From: Pampus argenteus | Taxonomy: Eukaryota > Chordata > Actinopteri > Scombriformes > Stromateidae | Assembly: GCA_036937835.1 (NCBI GenBank) | Contig: CM072863.1 | Location: 5,331,501-5,395,500, forward strand | DNA: 64,000 nt | Direction: 5' to 3' | Part shown: positions 44,570 to 56,834 of the stretch, piece by piece | Numbering within the stretch: the stretch's first letter is position 1 | How the letters are laid out: every line of letters begins with the position of its first letter | The notes under the pieces: generated by a model | Told to the model about the DNA's origin: nothing | Database searches by the model: none | The model's input: only the letters and a program-made list of their open reading frames with translations | Program-made: the position numbers and the translations under genes

Positions 44570-47500
44570 CGAAATCAAATACACATATACAACTATCTCA
44601 CACACAAAAGCCAACTTAGTATATTGTCTGTTTGCAGTGTGTATGGAGATGCAGAGGTACCGCTTGCACAGCAGAGCTTGCATGAAAAATGTTCACCGCC
44701 TGTACCTGCTTCTCAAGACAACATCATTCACACTTGTGGTGAGTTGTAACCTTCTATAAGTCGGATATACTGTATGTGCTCAAAACATCTCCTGATTTAA
44801 GGCTGTCGAGAATACCTTCACATGCATGTAAAGTGATTTTTAAAACTGCTTTTCCTGCGTTCTTGCTTCTAATATAACATCTTGTATTTCTCAACAGAGG
44901 GCTCAGAGCGGTCCAGAAAGGACATGGCCACATCTCCTGCAAAATCCTCTGCAAGTATGAAGAAGCCCACCTTGGTGCCTGTGACCCAAAAGAGCCCAGA
45001 GGCCAGGTAATACTTTTACTCAATGAAGCATGTAATAAAACATTTAGCATTTATTCTAATAGTATATTTTTAGCATAGTGAAGATTTACAGGACACTTTG
45101 TTATAACCTTTACGTTAACTCAACCTTTGCTGAAATTAAAAATAACACAATAACTTTTATGGAAATTCAGGTGTAATTAAAAATAGCCTGTGTACTTAAT
45201 TTCTAGGTAACTTGGGAAAATTATTTCTATGCTATTTGGCTGCAGTGTTTTATTTGTTCTCTTTGACCTTTTATCATTAAGATAATTTATGTTTTTCTCC
45301 AGGTTATAAAAAAAACAACCCATTAATAATATTGCAACACATAAATATTAGTGCATGTAAAGCTTTTCCTGTGTTTACAGACAGTGCAGTGTTGAAGGCT
45401 AAATGATGACTTTTCTTAGTCTGGCTAACTTTTTGTGCTGTGTGAAGCTAAATGAAGCTTTTTACTGGGCTAGCTAGTGCTGCGGCCAGCCTGTCAGGAG
45501 ACATGCTGCGTTCCATTAGTCGGCCTAGCAGGGACCCTGCAGCAGGTGTAATTGAACAGACTTCTGGATGCACACACTGCCCTCCCTCCTCGCGCTGCCA
45601 CAGTAATGAGACGGAGAAAGCAAGAGCGAGGGAGAGATGTTAAGTGTGTTTGAGGGCGAGTGAGAGCATTGGATAAAGTAAGAAATGGGAAGCGAGGAAA
45701 GTTGAGATGGATAGAAATGGAAATGCTGAGAAAGACGTAAGAAGCGAGAAGGGAATGAATCACTGAGTACAAGAAAAAGAGAAAGGGAAATTATTCTTAC
45801 ACTCTTTACACAGAATGGTAATTAACCTGACTGTGTGTGTTTGCTGCTATGTGAGTACTTCTAAGTGTCATTATAAATGGCAAATATATCAGACGTTAAA
45901 ATTTGATATGCGACAGTGTTGCTGCAAACATTTGTTTTCTAAATTAGAGGCTATTTTTTTGTCTGAATTCCTCTGCTGTTTTATGTTACAGTAGCTGTAA
46001 GATGTTCTCGAGGACAAGAGTTTGGAAAAGCTAATTCTGTAAAACAGGTGAAAGTTTACAACTTCCAATAAGTAACTTAAATAAAGCGGCGCGTGGTCCA
46101 AGTTGAACTGTGAGCTCCAGCAGATGCCCATTAATTCCAGCAGGGGACCCAGGGTATCAGATCTTATTACCATCCATTTGTGCCTGCAAAGCCTATTAAA
46201 ACTGTTGGACTCTTAGCTACTGTGTGTTTTTTTTTTTACTACCATTAATGAGGAGATATGCCTCTCAGATGTCTTTTTGTGGTTTTCTTGCAACATGTTT
46301 TTTCATGTGCATCTCTTCAGATAGTTGTAATCCTTTGGTAATCCACCGATTTGGATTAGACATATGTTATTTTTTTTTCTTTGCTGGTCCAAAATTTTGT
46401 TGAACTGCATAAATTTCAGTAAGTGAAATAAAAAGGAAAAGAGTATGGTACGTTTCCTAGCTCATTTTTGGCCAGTCGAATTAAATGTAATTACACTAGA
46501 GTTGCAGGCTACCTCCTATTATGTAAAGAAAAGGTTGAGAGAAATAAAATTAATGAAGATGAAATGAAGCAGCTTCCTTTGTTCGATCCTACTGTAACAC
46601 TTGGCATGTTACGTGAACCCCCTTTTTTTTTTTTGCTTGGCAACAACATGCCCCTCATGACCATCTAATCTTAACCAGTTCAATCTCGATGTGCAAATTG
46701 CCAAACGAAGCTGGGGTTAACATTAAGTGACCTCCTTAATCCTTTCATGAATTCTGTGCTAGTTAGTAATGAGACAGTTCCAGCACACAACGCCCATCTC
46801 ATCTCTATCCTTGCTGCCATTGCCCGCTTGCTATTGATTGGTTGGGAAATTGACATGCGGGATATACGCAGTGGCCATTATAGGTTTTTTATCTTACTGT
46901 TTGGACTGCAAATGAAAAGGGTGAGCCAGGGCGAGACGGCTATCTTTAATGAAAGAGAAGAGCCAAATAAGCAGTGAAAAGTTACGACTGGTAGGAAGGA
47001 GGGGAGCGTATGCAAAGGAGCTCTGTGGAGTTTTTTATCTGGCCTTACAGAGCTTGGAGAGAGTAACTAATTATTGGTGTATTGGGAAAATGAAGCCTAA
47101 CAAATTTAATAATTCTGAAAGGATACAGCTACTATGTGTGTTTGAAGATTAGGACGTATCTGAAAGCAGAATAATGCAGTTTGATTCAGACTAGTTAAGC
47201 TTAGGGGCGTAAATCTCAAGTTTTATATTGATTCTTTGGACAACGATACGATATTTGCTGAATTTTTCTGCCACGAACTACAATTTTGATTCGATTCAAT
47301 TCGGGGGTCTGTCATCGATTTTAAGATGATATCTTATGCGCTGTTCTTCACTATAAGTGCCACATTTCAGACATGCTATGGGAAAGATGATGATATGGAT
47401 CAATATTTTCACTTTATGTCGATAAATTGGATCGTTTATTTATTGATCCGATACGTATCGTTACACCCCTGCTCATGATTGGGCCTTTATTTATTTTTCT

Positions 47501-48035
47501 TACAATGACAGAAACGTGTGTTCCTGCAGCTGTTGTCCGTGTCCGTTCTGTATGCATGTGGCAGTAAAACAGATTTGTCAGGGGTCTCTTGGGGGATATT
47601 ACATCGAGCAGCAATTCAAAAACTTTTCCTCACACAAACTGGAGCCAAGAAATGAACTTCTTTGTTGTACTGTATAGCCCTCTGAAAATCTATTGGCATT
47701 CTCTCTCTAGCCCTTGTGCAATCTCTGCCTCACCCCACCTGCTACCACCCCCCCCCCCCCCCCACCCTTTCTGCCCAAACTGTACCCACCCACCCTCCCC
47801 CAACACTCCCCCAGTTATAGATTGTGACCGCCGGTAAGTGATGCATTATTCATTACCAACATGTCGTTTGTTGATGGATGGCTGTTTGAGAGCCCTGTCC
47901 GTTAAATAAATCAACAAATAAAAATGCAAATTCTCACATTTCGAGAGAAGGAACCCAGCCAAAGTCCCTCCCCCACATTCCCTCTCTGCCTTCCTCTCTA
48001 TCCGCAAAGCTGCGTTCGCTTCCAGTCTCTCTCAC

Positions 48036-48101
<66 letters not shown>

Positions 48102-49485
48102 TTTCTCTCTCTTTCTCTTTCTCCTTTGCTGTTGACAGGCAGGAGACCAAATGAGGAAGACAGATTTACTTACTTGAGCTTCTCTCTCTCTCTCTTTTTT
48201 TTTTTCATCAGTTATCATCCCTCAGCCAACTTAACCCTCATTCGCTTTCTCCCCCTCATGCTCAAACATATGCATACATTAGTTCATGTTGCCAAAACAA
48301 AATATAGCCTTTTAAAGCTTTTCAGCTACTGATATGTGTTGCCTCAAAACATGACATATCAAGGTCTGTAGTTACGTGTGGAGGGAACACAAATGCGCCC
48401 TGATTGGATGTTCCTCCAATGTGTCTGTCTGCTGACCACCCACATGCATATCAACAAGTACACGCCAAAGATCGCCCGTACCTGGGAGAACTGTGTGCGG
48501 AGCTGCACGATGCAAATCGATGCCGCTTTAAACGAGCAGAGAATTATGTTAGCAACATCAGTGGAGCGCGCTTTAAAGAATTCATGTTTTGTATCTGGAA
48601 TGGCCGTCGTTCGACTGTGTATACACTGAATAATTTATCAAGCCAGCCAGACTGAGGGATTGAATCTCTATTAGCTTAATCTCCCCCGTTTTGGTTTATT
48701 TATTTCAGTGCACACTCCCTCATTTCTATTCTAGGAGAGAAAGCACCGGGTTCGCTCCCTCTTTTTTTTTTTTTTTTTTTTTCTCTCACACCTGCAAGAA
48801 ACTGTGTTTTTCTGCCGGGACGCTCCAGTGATTTTGACTTGTTAAAGCTGCTTGTTAGAGTTCAGTAGGTACTTCAGCAAGAAAGATTTTGTTAACACAA
48901 GAGAGATTTCCTTTTATATTGTCGGCGTTAACAAGTGAAAGGTGAATGACAATTATCTTTGCAGGAGCATTGAGCTTTGAGTATACTTTAGCCTTGTTGG
49001 TCCCTTTTGCTTGCACCCTTTCTGCTTAACTTTGATGGCACGTAGTTGACTGACTGCGTTTCTCTGTTACAATCAAACAGCACAAGGATGCTCATTTAAA
49101 ATCTTGTCTGTCCACAGGACTCTGCTGGGTTCTGTATTATAAATATAGCCTGTGCGCATTCAACCTTCTGAAACTTTGAAACAAACTAAGGTCACTTGAA
49201 GAAAAAAAAAGAGAGAAACAACAAAAACCTCCTCCAGTTATACATTTTCTGTTTTTTATTTTTTTCTTCAGGTTGGACTTTTCTGTGTGCGAGTTATTGG
49301 ATATTTTTAGTCCCGTCTCTGCACCTCAGCAATGCAAACCATCCACTCGAAGACCCAGAACATCACAACATACACCCAAATCAGTCTGCAGACCTCTGCT
49401 TACCCCTGCTGGGTCTTATCCTCAAAGTACTCAGCTGGACCTTGAAGAAAGTCAAATACTGGAGGATATTTTTTTCATTTGCTGA
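35236..49485 (+). CDS. Hinderin (KIAA1328 orthologue), coiled-coil protein, complete
   Basis: Hinderin was described as a partner of the cohesin subunit SMC3; its cellular role is poorly known. Coding exons: 35236-35290, 35796-35831, 35973-36247, 36554-36654, 36778-36893, 42369-42493, 43497-43840, 43967-44185, 44353-44445, 44638-44738, 44898-45006, 49272-49485, giving 595 residues (human about 577). Every junction keeps phase. A coiled coil covers roughly residues 130-235 (DKRRIANLIEELARVSEE, EQQNLIIAQE, then LQQQYRECQELLGLYKQYLS, the segment I best recall from the human protein). A second helical stretch is at about 385-423 (LLLQKMQLETERERLQARLAEQEERL). The rest is Ser-rich and probably disordered. 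The end is DLEESQILEDIFFIC. Identity rests on the YRECQELLGLY region and the tpgs2-celf4 context. The small exons 2 and 9 would be missed by simple ORF scans. Confidence 0.88.
36337..36494. mobile_element. Short MITE-like element in hinderin intron 3
   Basis: AGGGCTGAGCAATT at the left end and AATTATTCAGCCCT at the right end are inverted copies with two mismatches in 14. The 158-base body is AT-rich and has no coding capacity. The pattern AGGGCTGRGCAAT is familiar from non-autonomous DNA elements in fish. A flanking T and A could be a TA target duplication. Confidence 0.6.
36894..42368 (+). other. Hinderin intron 5 (5.5 kb)
   Basis: A long intron without credible exons. About 37411-37880 looks like an interspersed repeat (it starts near AAAGGGGAACTTCATTGATT, which I recall as frequent in fish genomes). 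The parts near 38380-39300, 40390-40760 and 41820-41960 have more balanced composition and few simple repeats, and may include conserved non-coding elements. Confidence 0.45.
44531..44567. repeat. CA microsatellite in hinderin intron 9
   Basis: About 18 uninterrupted CA units between exons 9 and 10. Confidence 0.9.
47203..47470. mobile_element. MITE-like element with AGGGGYGTAA ends
   Basis: AGGGGCGTAA begins the element and TTACACCCCT ends it: inverted repeats with one mismatch in 10. The body has motifs such as CGATACGATA and GATCCGATACGTATCG that I recall from a widespread teleost non-autonomous element beginning AGGGGTGTAACGATA. It is 268 bases with no coding sequence. I could not see a clean target duplication. 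Confidence 0.65.
48038..48099. repeat. Long CA microsatellite, about 31 units
   Basis: The longest uninterrupted dinucleotide array of the window, 62 bases, flanked by a CT-rich tract (48100-48200). Likely polymorphic. Confidence 0.95.
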
Positions 49486-49631
49486 CGAAGAAGAAAACGA
49501 CAGACATTGATATTCACCAGCTTGGTCTTAATTTTGTCAGTGTCTTACATTTAATGTTCGGTTGACTTGCTAAATCACAATTATCATGTTTTAGATTTAA
49601 CTCTTGTGTATATGTTTTTTTTTTTAATACA

Positions 49632-49637
49632 AATAAA
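49632..49637 (+). terminator. Hinderin poly(A) signal AATAAA
   Basis: AATAAA lies about 150 bases after the hinderin stop codon, giving a short 3' UTR. Confidence 0.6.
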
Positions 49638-49659
49638 CAGTTATTTATGCATAATTGCC

Positions 49660-52600
49660 TCCTAGTCTGTAATGCATATTTTATGATGCCTCAGAAGGAA
49701 AACATTTTGCCACTGAGATGCACTGATTTTCTCCGAGGTCTTCAGTGTCCTTTATTTATTTATGTATTTATTTTTTAAGATGAAAAGTCAGTATTACCAC
49801 TAGTATATAAATGAAAGAGAATAAGGAGAGGGAGCATTCAGAACATTTTCAGTTGTTGTGTCACAACAGGAGATGTGGGAACACTAGTATTGATAAGTTA
49901 TCAGTAATTATGACACGACACACAACACTTTATTCTAGACTGTGCTTTATTATTGGGCTAAGCTGAGACGCATCATTCATTTAAAATTACAAAAAAAGAG
50001 TCCAGGGGACCAGAGAATGGTGCAGTCTGGAGAGTCGGGGGGCGGGAACCTAAAGCGCACGGCCCAATCAGAAGCTTAGCTCATAAGGAACCTGGCAAAG
50101 CTTTAATATGCAACATTCATTTCCCCACCCTCTATATGTGCTGAAATTGGGGAATACACTTCCAGAATACTTTTAAAACCACATGAAGTAAAATGTGATT
50201 CTAGCAACTCTACTGAGTTTTTAAAAAATAAAACTGCTTACAAACGGCACAGAAAAGAATGATAGTAACTCAATTCTTTTTGATGAGATAGTGCAGTTTT
50301 TCATTGAATTTTGCTCTCGGTAGAACACATCAGTGGAACAAGATCAGAGCTCTTGTCAAACAATACAAAGCAGGGTGGGAGAAATGGGAGTAAAGAGATT
50401 AGAACCAAAAACTGGCGTTTTATGCAAGCAGTTAATCAGTGATTAACAATTCATCAGACGTTAGCTCTTTACATTACAGCAACTTATAGTGACCTCAAGG
50501 CATATCTTCTGTTGTGAATACCCGATTGAACAGTTCGTTTATGAGGGAGCGCTTAACTTATTTTTTTACTTTGAAAGAGGAATCTTCCAATTGATATTTG
50601 TTCAACCACTTTTTTTTTTTTTTTTTTAACAAACTTGTTTGTTTTTTTCTTTTGAACACAAATATACATAAGGCTTAGAAACACAGTAATGAGGACTGCG
50701 TTGTTTTCAGTAGTTTTATCACAAACAGGAAAAATGTAAAATCAGTCTTTGTTGTTAAATTCTGAGTTTGCCAATACTTAAATAAATTTGGTCATAAGTG
50801 ATGTAGTTGATACAAAGGAAACACTTACAAGCAAACTGATCCAGTGGCAATAATAAGAGCTCAGATCTTGAATCAAACAGCACAAATAAATAATAAATAA
50901 ATAAATAAATAAACACAAATAAATACATAAATAAATGATTCAAATCTGTCTTTGACATCACCTGGTCAATAGGAGCAGTTTTCTCCATCATCTAAGAAGT
51001 GCTGAAGGCGTGGTCCTGCAGACAGGAACAATGATCATCTGTGGACCACAACAGTGGCCCGTGCATGTCATATAAAAACTATTTGGTCACGTACCAACTC
51101 ATAGAAAAATAATGCCATGAAAGCATGCATATTATCTGAGACATGAAATAAATATCTAAACAAACAGATAAATGAATAGAAGCCATCAATGTATTTCTTT
51201 TATAAAATAGGTCAATGTGTGTCTAAGCTCTAACTGAGGTCAATGCTCTCCCTGACTGTATTCTGGATAAATGCCTTGGTCAGGTCCTACAGTTTGTACC
51301 GTATCCTAGCGACTATTTTTTATTTATTTATTTATTTTTATTTTTTTTGTACCTGGTTTTTAATGAGCATTATCATGTTTTCATTCATATATTTTTTTTT
51401 TGTTTAAGTATTTAAAGTACTTTATCCAGTCCTTGTAGATAGAAGTAAAAGTCCTATAAAATATGCAAACCTATGTACAGAGGAAAACAGAGCAAAAAAA
51501 GAAACAATTTACAGTATATTCATCGGTTTATGTATATATTTATATATATATATTTATATTCAAACTTCTGCTCTGTTTCTTGTTGTTTTTGAACCATTAT
51601 ATCTTTACTTTTACTTTACTTTTCTCATGTAAACTTGCAGCTTAAAGTTGGAGCGAATGAAGACGAGGCGCTTGGCTTTCTAGTTCCTGTGGTCGTTCTG
51701 CTCTCCCCGCCATTATTTCACTTGACTCCTTTATATCAGTTTTCTCAGAGCAAACGGGGGGGGAAAGCGGGCGGTCAAAGAGGACGCACAGTGTGGCAAT
51801 CAGCGATGCAAAACACATGACATTTAACTTTAGCTGATTTCGTTAGCTCGAGGACAGTTCAGGCAGATGTACGAGACGTTATGCACCAACCGTTGGATAC
51901 AGTCAGAGCTAAAAAAAAAAAAATGATCATGATGGTCATTGGGTTTGCACTGGGTATTGTCATAAGGCGCACACAAACAAAGAAGCGTCACCCGGTGTGT
52001 TTTGGCATCTTTTAGCCTCGCTGGATTTCGGAAGGTAAATGTTAAATTATTCAATCGGCTAAAAAGGTTAGACACAGACACTGGGGAAATGGCATAATGA
52101 GCAGTTTATAGGAAAAGTAGTAACAGCACCCAACAGGAAGCATTGTCTTCCAAAGTGTCATATAGCCTTATAAATATTCAGATATATAAATATTCATCGA
52201 GTAATCTCCAACAGCTAACTAACCAACAATGCGTTGGATGCAGGGTCCAATAAATCCAAGTCTGTTGACCTTTTTGCAGGTATATAGTAGCTGTTCATAC
52301 TATTTTTATAGACTGTCATGAGGAAACTGTACGCTAAAGCAATATGAAGCCGGCCCTCGGTGATACAGCAGTTGTGATGGATAAATGGCTTTTCGCACGT
52401 ATTGCTTCATTTTACAGTTTCATTATGTTTTTTTTTTTTTTTTAATGCTTATATTTAATTGCACGAGGATACATAACATAAGGCAATATAACATCTTCTA
52501 AAAGGATATGCTTCGTGTCAAGTATCACCAGCTAGAGAGCCACACGTTAACTGCCGGATGGGGGAAAAGCACATAAAACCTTCTCCCTCGTTCTGTTCAT

Positions 52601-54867
52601 TTTTGAAGCCACTTGTCTAATTATAACATATTCATCAATATTACATCACCGTCATGACAAACCTAACGCCAGGATGAATAAGCTCAGTCACTTCTCTTAT
52701 CGAGTCGTCATCATCATGTCAGTCGCACCCCTGAACTTTACCCTAATTTTGACTCCAACCAGTGGAACGTAGTCACAGGTGCCCTGCACACAGCTTTGAT
52801 AGTTAGTACCTGTGCTAACAGGTTACCTAATGCCCACTTTTATCTAAAGTGTACTCACATGAGTCAACATTAGTTCTAATTGCTTTTTTCTTTTTTTTCG
52901 ATGGACCAACCGTGGCCGTTAAAAGTGGACATGCACTGAAAGCTCTCTACGCGGCTGAGAAATGATATGGATCTGGCTGTAGTTTTGACATCATAATAGC
53001 GCGTTGGCTGCTTGCAGTAGTGTGTATTAAGTTTTTTCTCTTTTTTTTACCATTTTTTTGTTTTTTTATTGTTTTTTTTTTTGGAGAGCACAGTGTTTGA
53101 TGGCAGAATCTGCAGGTGACAAGGCACACCTTGACATGGTGACAGCCCATACGCTACATGCACTTTACTGAATGCAAAAGAGAGCAAGGGTTGTGAGACG
53201 TATTCATTTTGGTTCAAGTTTCAAAGAGAAGTTTGTGTTCGTGTGTGTGTGTGTGTGTTCGTGTGTGTGTGTGTGAAGCTCAAAAGATATGTTTGGAATA
53301 GAGTCGAAGATAATTGTCCTTTTCCTCTAAAATCATTTAGCCTGATTCTCTTAAAAGCCTGCTACTGAGATGTGGCTTTTTGCATTTTTCAGATAATATT
53401 TACACCATATGTGTATTCTCACACATGTATCTTTTTAGCAATATATTGTGTGTCAGCATATAGGTAATCAGAGATAGGAATGCCTGCAGTTTTGGGAGCT
53501 GCCAGATCTGCGATTCTTCCCAAGCAGAGCAATGTTTCAAACTCCAGCTAAAATCTACAAAAAATTACAGCTCAACATAGTCAGTAGCCGTTCTATATAC
53601 AGACACACATATATAAAATATGTGCATATAAATACATATATTTGTTTGTGATTAATATCTATTTATCCATATATACTGTATATATATGAATACATTTTGC
53701 TTGAATGCTTGTTATACATATATATGTACTGCAAATATAAACAAGTTCATATATTTCAAACGTTTTCTGATGTTATTCTATCTATGAGGTTAGGATGTCA
53801 AGTTAAAAAAGATAAGGCTGTGATACGGAGCAGCCCCTCCCATGCACTCTCCATCCCTCCCGAGACAAAAATGAGAAAGAGAAAAAAATAAACATTTTGA
53901 GTAATTGTAAACTAGCGAAGTGAGAGACCCCATTTGGTCATCTGAAATAGTTTTGCCTGTATTCAAAAAGCATATCAGCAATATATATGTATATATATAT
54001 ACATGTGTTGTATATATTCGAAATGTACACTTCTTTTAAGTGCAACTCCTCAACCAGTTAACACTGACTGAAAGAGATGCAGTGGTCCGAGTATATTAGA
54101 GCTACAAGTCCTCAGCAATAAAAATGTTTGGTCTTTTGGTCCCTAAAACAACTAAGGAATGACAGGTAAGACTCCCTGGAGACCGTTGCTATGGCTCTCC
54201 TTGGCAACGGTATCCCCTGGAAACGGACAGGCACTCCGAGCTAAAGATGGCCATCCCAAATCGAAGCCAATTTGTGTCCTGAAAAATATCACATTCCCTA
54301 CTTAAGTTCTCGCTTTCGTGTTTCAAGTTTTAGGAATTGGTCTTCAAAAAGTCAATTGCCCCAAAACTCAAATCATCTTACAGAAAGATCTCCTACGGCA
54401 CTCCTCTATTCAGTTTTTAAAAAGTTTGTTTTGTTCTTGTTGGACTTTTTGACATCCGTATTCCCTTTAAGAGTTCAGTGGGGTTGGTCATTGAAAGTAG
54501 GTTTGATATAGTTTCTTTTACTTTTTTTTTTTTTCTTCTTCTTTTCTTTTTTTCTCATCATTGTTCAAGTAAAAGTTTTTTTTGTGGTCCAGAAAAAGGT
54601 AGCTGTCATTCAAGCAGGGTTTTTTGTGGGGGAAAGAGGTGTGTATATGTGTGCAGAAGAAAAGATCCTGGGGCTAACCAGGCTGGTACAAATTCTCTTT
54701 GAGTTCCAAAGTTTTAGTACATCCAAAAAGGAAGTGTCCTTGACTCGGTCATCGCTTTCTCTCTCTCTCTCTCCTCTGTTTCTGAAGCAGCCTTAGTGGT
54801 CCAGATGTTGAGTTTGCACTCAGTGGCGGGTAGCAAGTAGTCAACATATGATTCAGCTTAACAAAAC
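49660..54867 (-). other. Region downstream of celf4, possibly its distal 3' UTR exon
   Basis: More than 5 kb without coding exons, AT-rich, with many poly-T and TA runs. At 54867 the - strand shows a strong acceptor (TTTCTTCTGTGCTTTCCAG), followed by a well-composed stretch (54730-54867) lacking simple repeats. If celf4 has an intron in its 3' UTR, this would be the final exon; how far it extends is unknown. The rest may be true intergenic DNA. Confidence 0.3.
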
Positions 54868-56767
54868 CTGGAAAGCACAGAAGAAATCAAATGTTATTAT
54901 ATATATTTCAACAACTATCGGATGGATTGGCATTTTTATTGTAAGAGATTCGTGGTGACCTTTGACCTTTTAATCTAACACAACCATGAGGATGACGTTT
55001 ATGTTTTTAGTGAAATATCTCAACATCTATAGGATGATGATACCATGAAAGATGGATACCAGATATCAGCGGTGCCCTGATGATGAATCCCATTAACGTT
55101 TCTCTGACTTAAATAGTTGCCACAATATGTAGTTTTTTGAAAAAATGACTCTATATTATATACAGTGGGTATTTGTATGTATGTAATATGAGCTGTACGT
55201 ATTCAACACTTATCTGCTTAAATTACGTGTCTAATTTTTCAGGTTTTTTTTTGTGGTCATTTGTTTATTCATCTTTATTTATCTCTATTAGGATGATTCA
55301 AAGAGAAACTTTACATTACTAATAATGCTTGTGTGATTTTTTTCAACACTTTTTTTCTCTTTACTGCCATAACATATAACACCCATTCTGCGTTTTCTTT
55401 ACTGTTAATACTAGCTGTATTTAAATGCAGAGCAGCTTATTTACAGGAGAGCGTCTTAGCCAGCACAAATACAACATTCTGCTATGAATAAACGAATGGT
55501 AATTTTGCTGAGACAATTCTAAAAAACAAACAAATATGTGCTCATCCTACAGCAGGTTAATTTTGCTCCTGGCAGTGACGGTTTTCTTGAACAACCTTAT
55601 TTTTTCAATTTTCTTTCGTATTAATAAAGGAATTTTAAACACTTTAACCCTTTCTGTGCCTTTGTCCAGCCTGCTGTCTGAGCATGAACTGATTACCTGT
55701 GTCTCGTGCATTATTCTTATTTAGATGTACTCATAGTAAAACTAAGAATGCCAGTGCAAAAATGACACTATGCTTCTTTCTCAGTTGAAATTTCATCTCC
55801 ATATCTCGTGCAAAAAAAATAAAATAAAATTCAAAAAGAGTCTTTCTCTAATGTTCTGTATAAAAAATGTTTTGATATATCATAAAGGAATGGAGTCACA
55901 TATTTTTGTGACACATTCATATGAGATTGCACTAGTCTTCCTGCAGTGATTTGCCTCGAGACACTGTCTGGTATGGTTCAGTTAGTTTGTGAGTGGGTGA
56001 TAAGTTGCCCTTGAATGAAGTCATCAGCGGTGAATGAACGACACAGCCTAAACTCTCCATCACACAGATGAAGGGAGGAGACAAAGAGGAACGGCACAAT
56101 TACCCGCCTGAGGGGTAATAAATGCCTCTCCCTCGGAAGCAATTCCTTCCCTGTGCCCCACTCTGAACCATTTACCAATTATCTTTTACCTACAGGGTAA
56201 CATACAGGGTCACTTACTGTAAAGCTGAGGAGGCTACATGTAAGTAAACAATGCCCAACTTTGTTTGTTTACACGATAAATGACAGGTAGCAGGTATATA
56301 TTGTAGAGTATGGAGCAAAGTAACAGTTTAAACTTATTTTTGTCCCAGTATGTGTGTCGGGTGTTTCACTCATACAGCTGCTGCCAGTGAGATGACTGTT
56401 AACGAGTTGGATTATCAGGAGATTACAGTAAATCTTAAACAATAATGAGTCACGATGACGACTGTGGAATTAACATTTACAAATGCCTCCTTGAACTATC
56501 TGCATGGGGGGGTTAAAAACCTCATTAATATTTTCCTTTGCAAAGCAATTTGCAGATGATCAGTTAGTTATTAGGCGTCTGCAAATGTTTTATGACATTT
56601 ATAAAAGGTTACTGAAACCACAGGCACCTCCATAAATAGGCTTGCCATTTCAAGCGTTGTGTCAATATGATATGCATCGGCATACGTACGCACTGGTTAA
56701 GTTAATCGCCTATCAAACGCTGAAGTGACAACAAATGTTTCCAGATGGATTAAGCGTGACGTCTGAC

Positions 56768-56834
56768 CTGTCTTTCCCTGTGTGCGACGGCTGCCCCGGC
56801 CGCCAAGATGGCAGCGGCTGGCTGGGGCGGGGGG
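56768..56834 (-). other. celf4: celf4 3' UTR start and possible 3' UTR splice donor
   Basis: After the stop codon the - strand continues as GC-rich sequence to GACAG followed by GTCAGA at 56767, a fair donor. With the acceptor at 54867 it would define a 1.9-kb intron in the 3' UTR. This is inference from splice-site quality only. Confidence 0.35.

Larger units (their letters stand above)
45007..49271 (+). other. Hinderin intron 11 (4.3 kb)
   Basis: A long intron before the last coding exon. It contains a MITE-like element (47203-47470), a poly-C run near 47749-47763, a long CA repeat (48038-48099) and stretches of balanced composition near 46540-47140 and 48380-48660 that could be conserved regulatory DNA. 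No exon was found. Confidence 0.45.

Noticed and set aside
48378..48655. Open frame starting MEGTQMRPDW in hinderin intron 11
   Set aside because: Two overlapping frames are open over the same stretch, with no codon preference or family match; more likely conserved non-coding DNA or chance.
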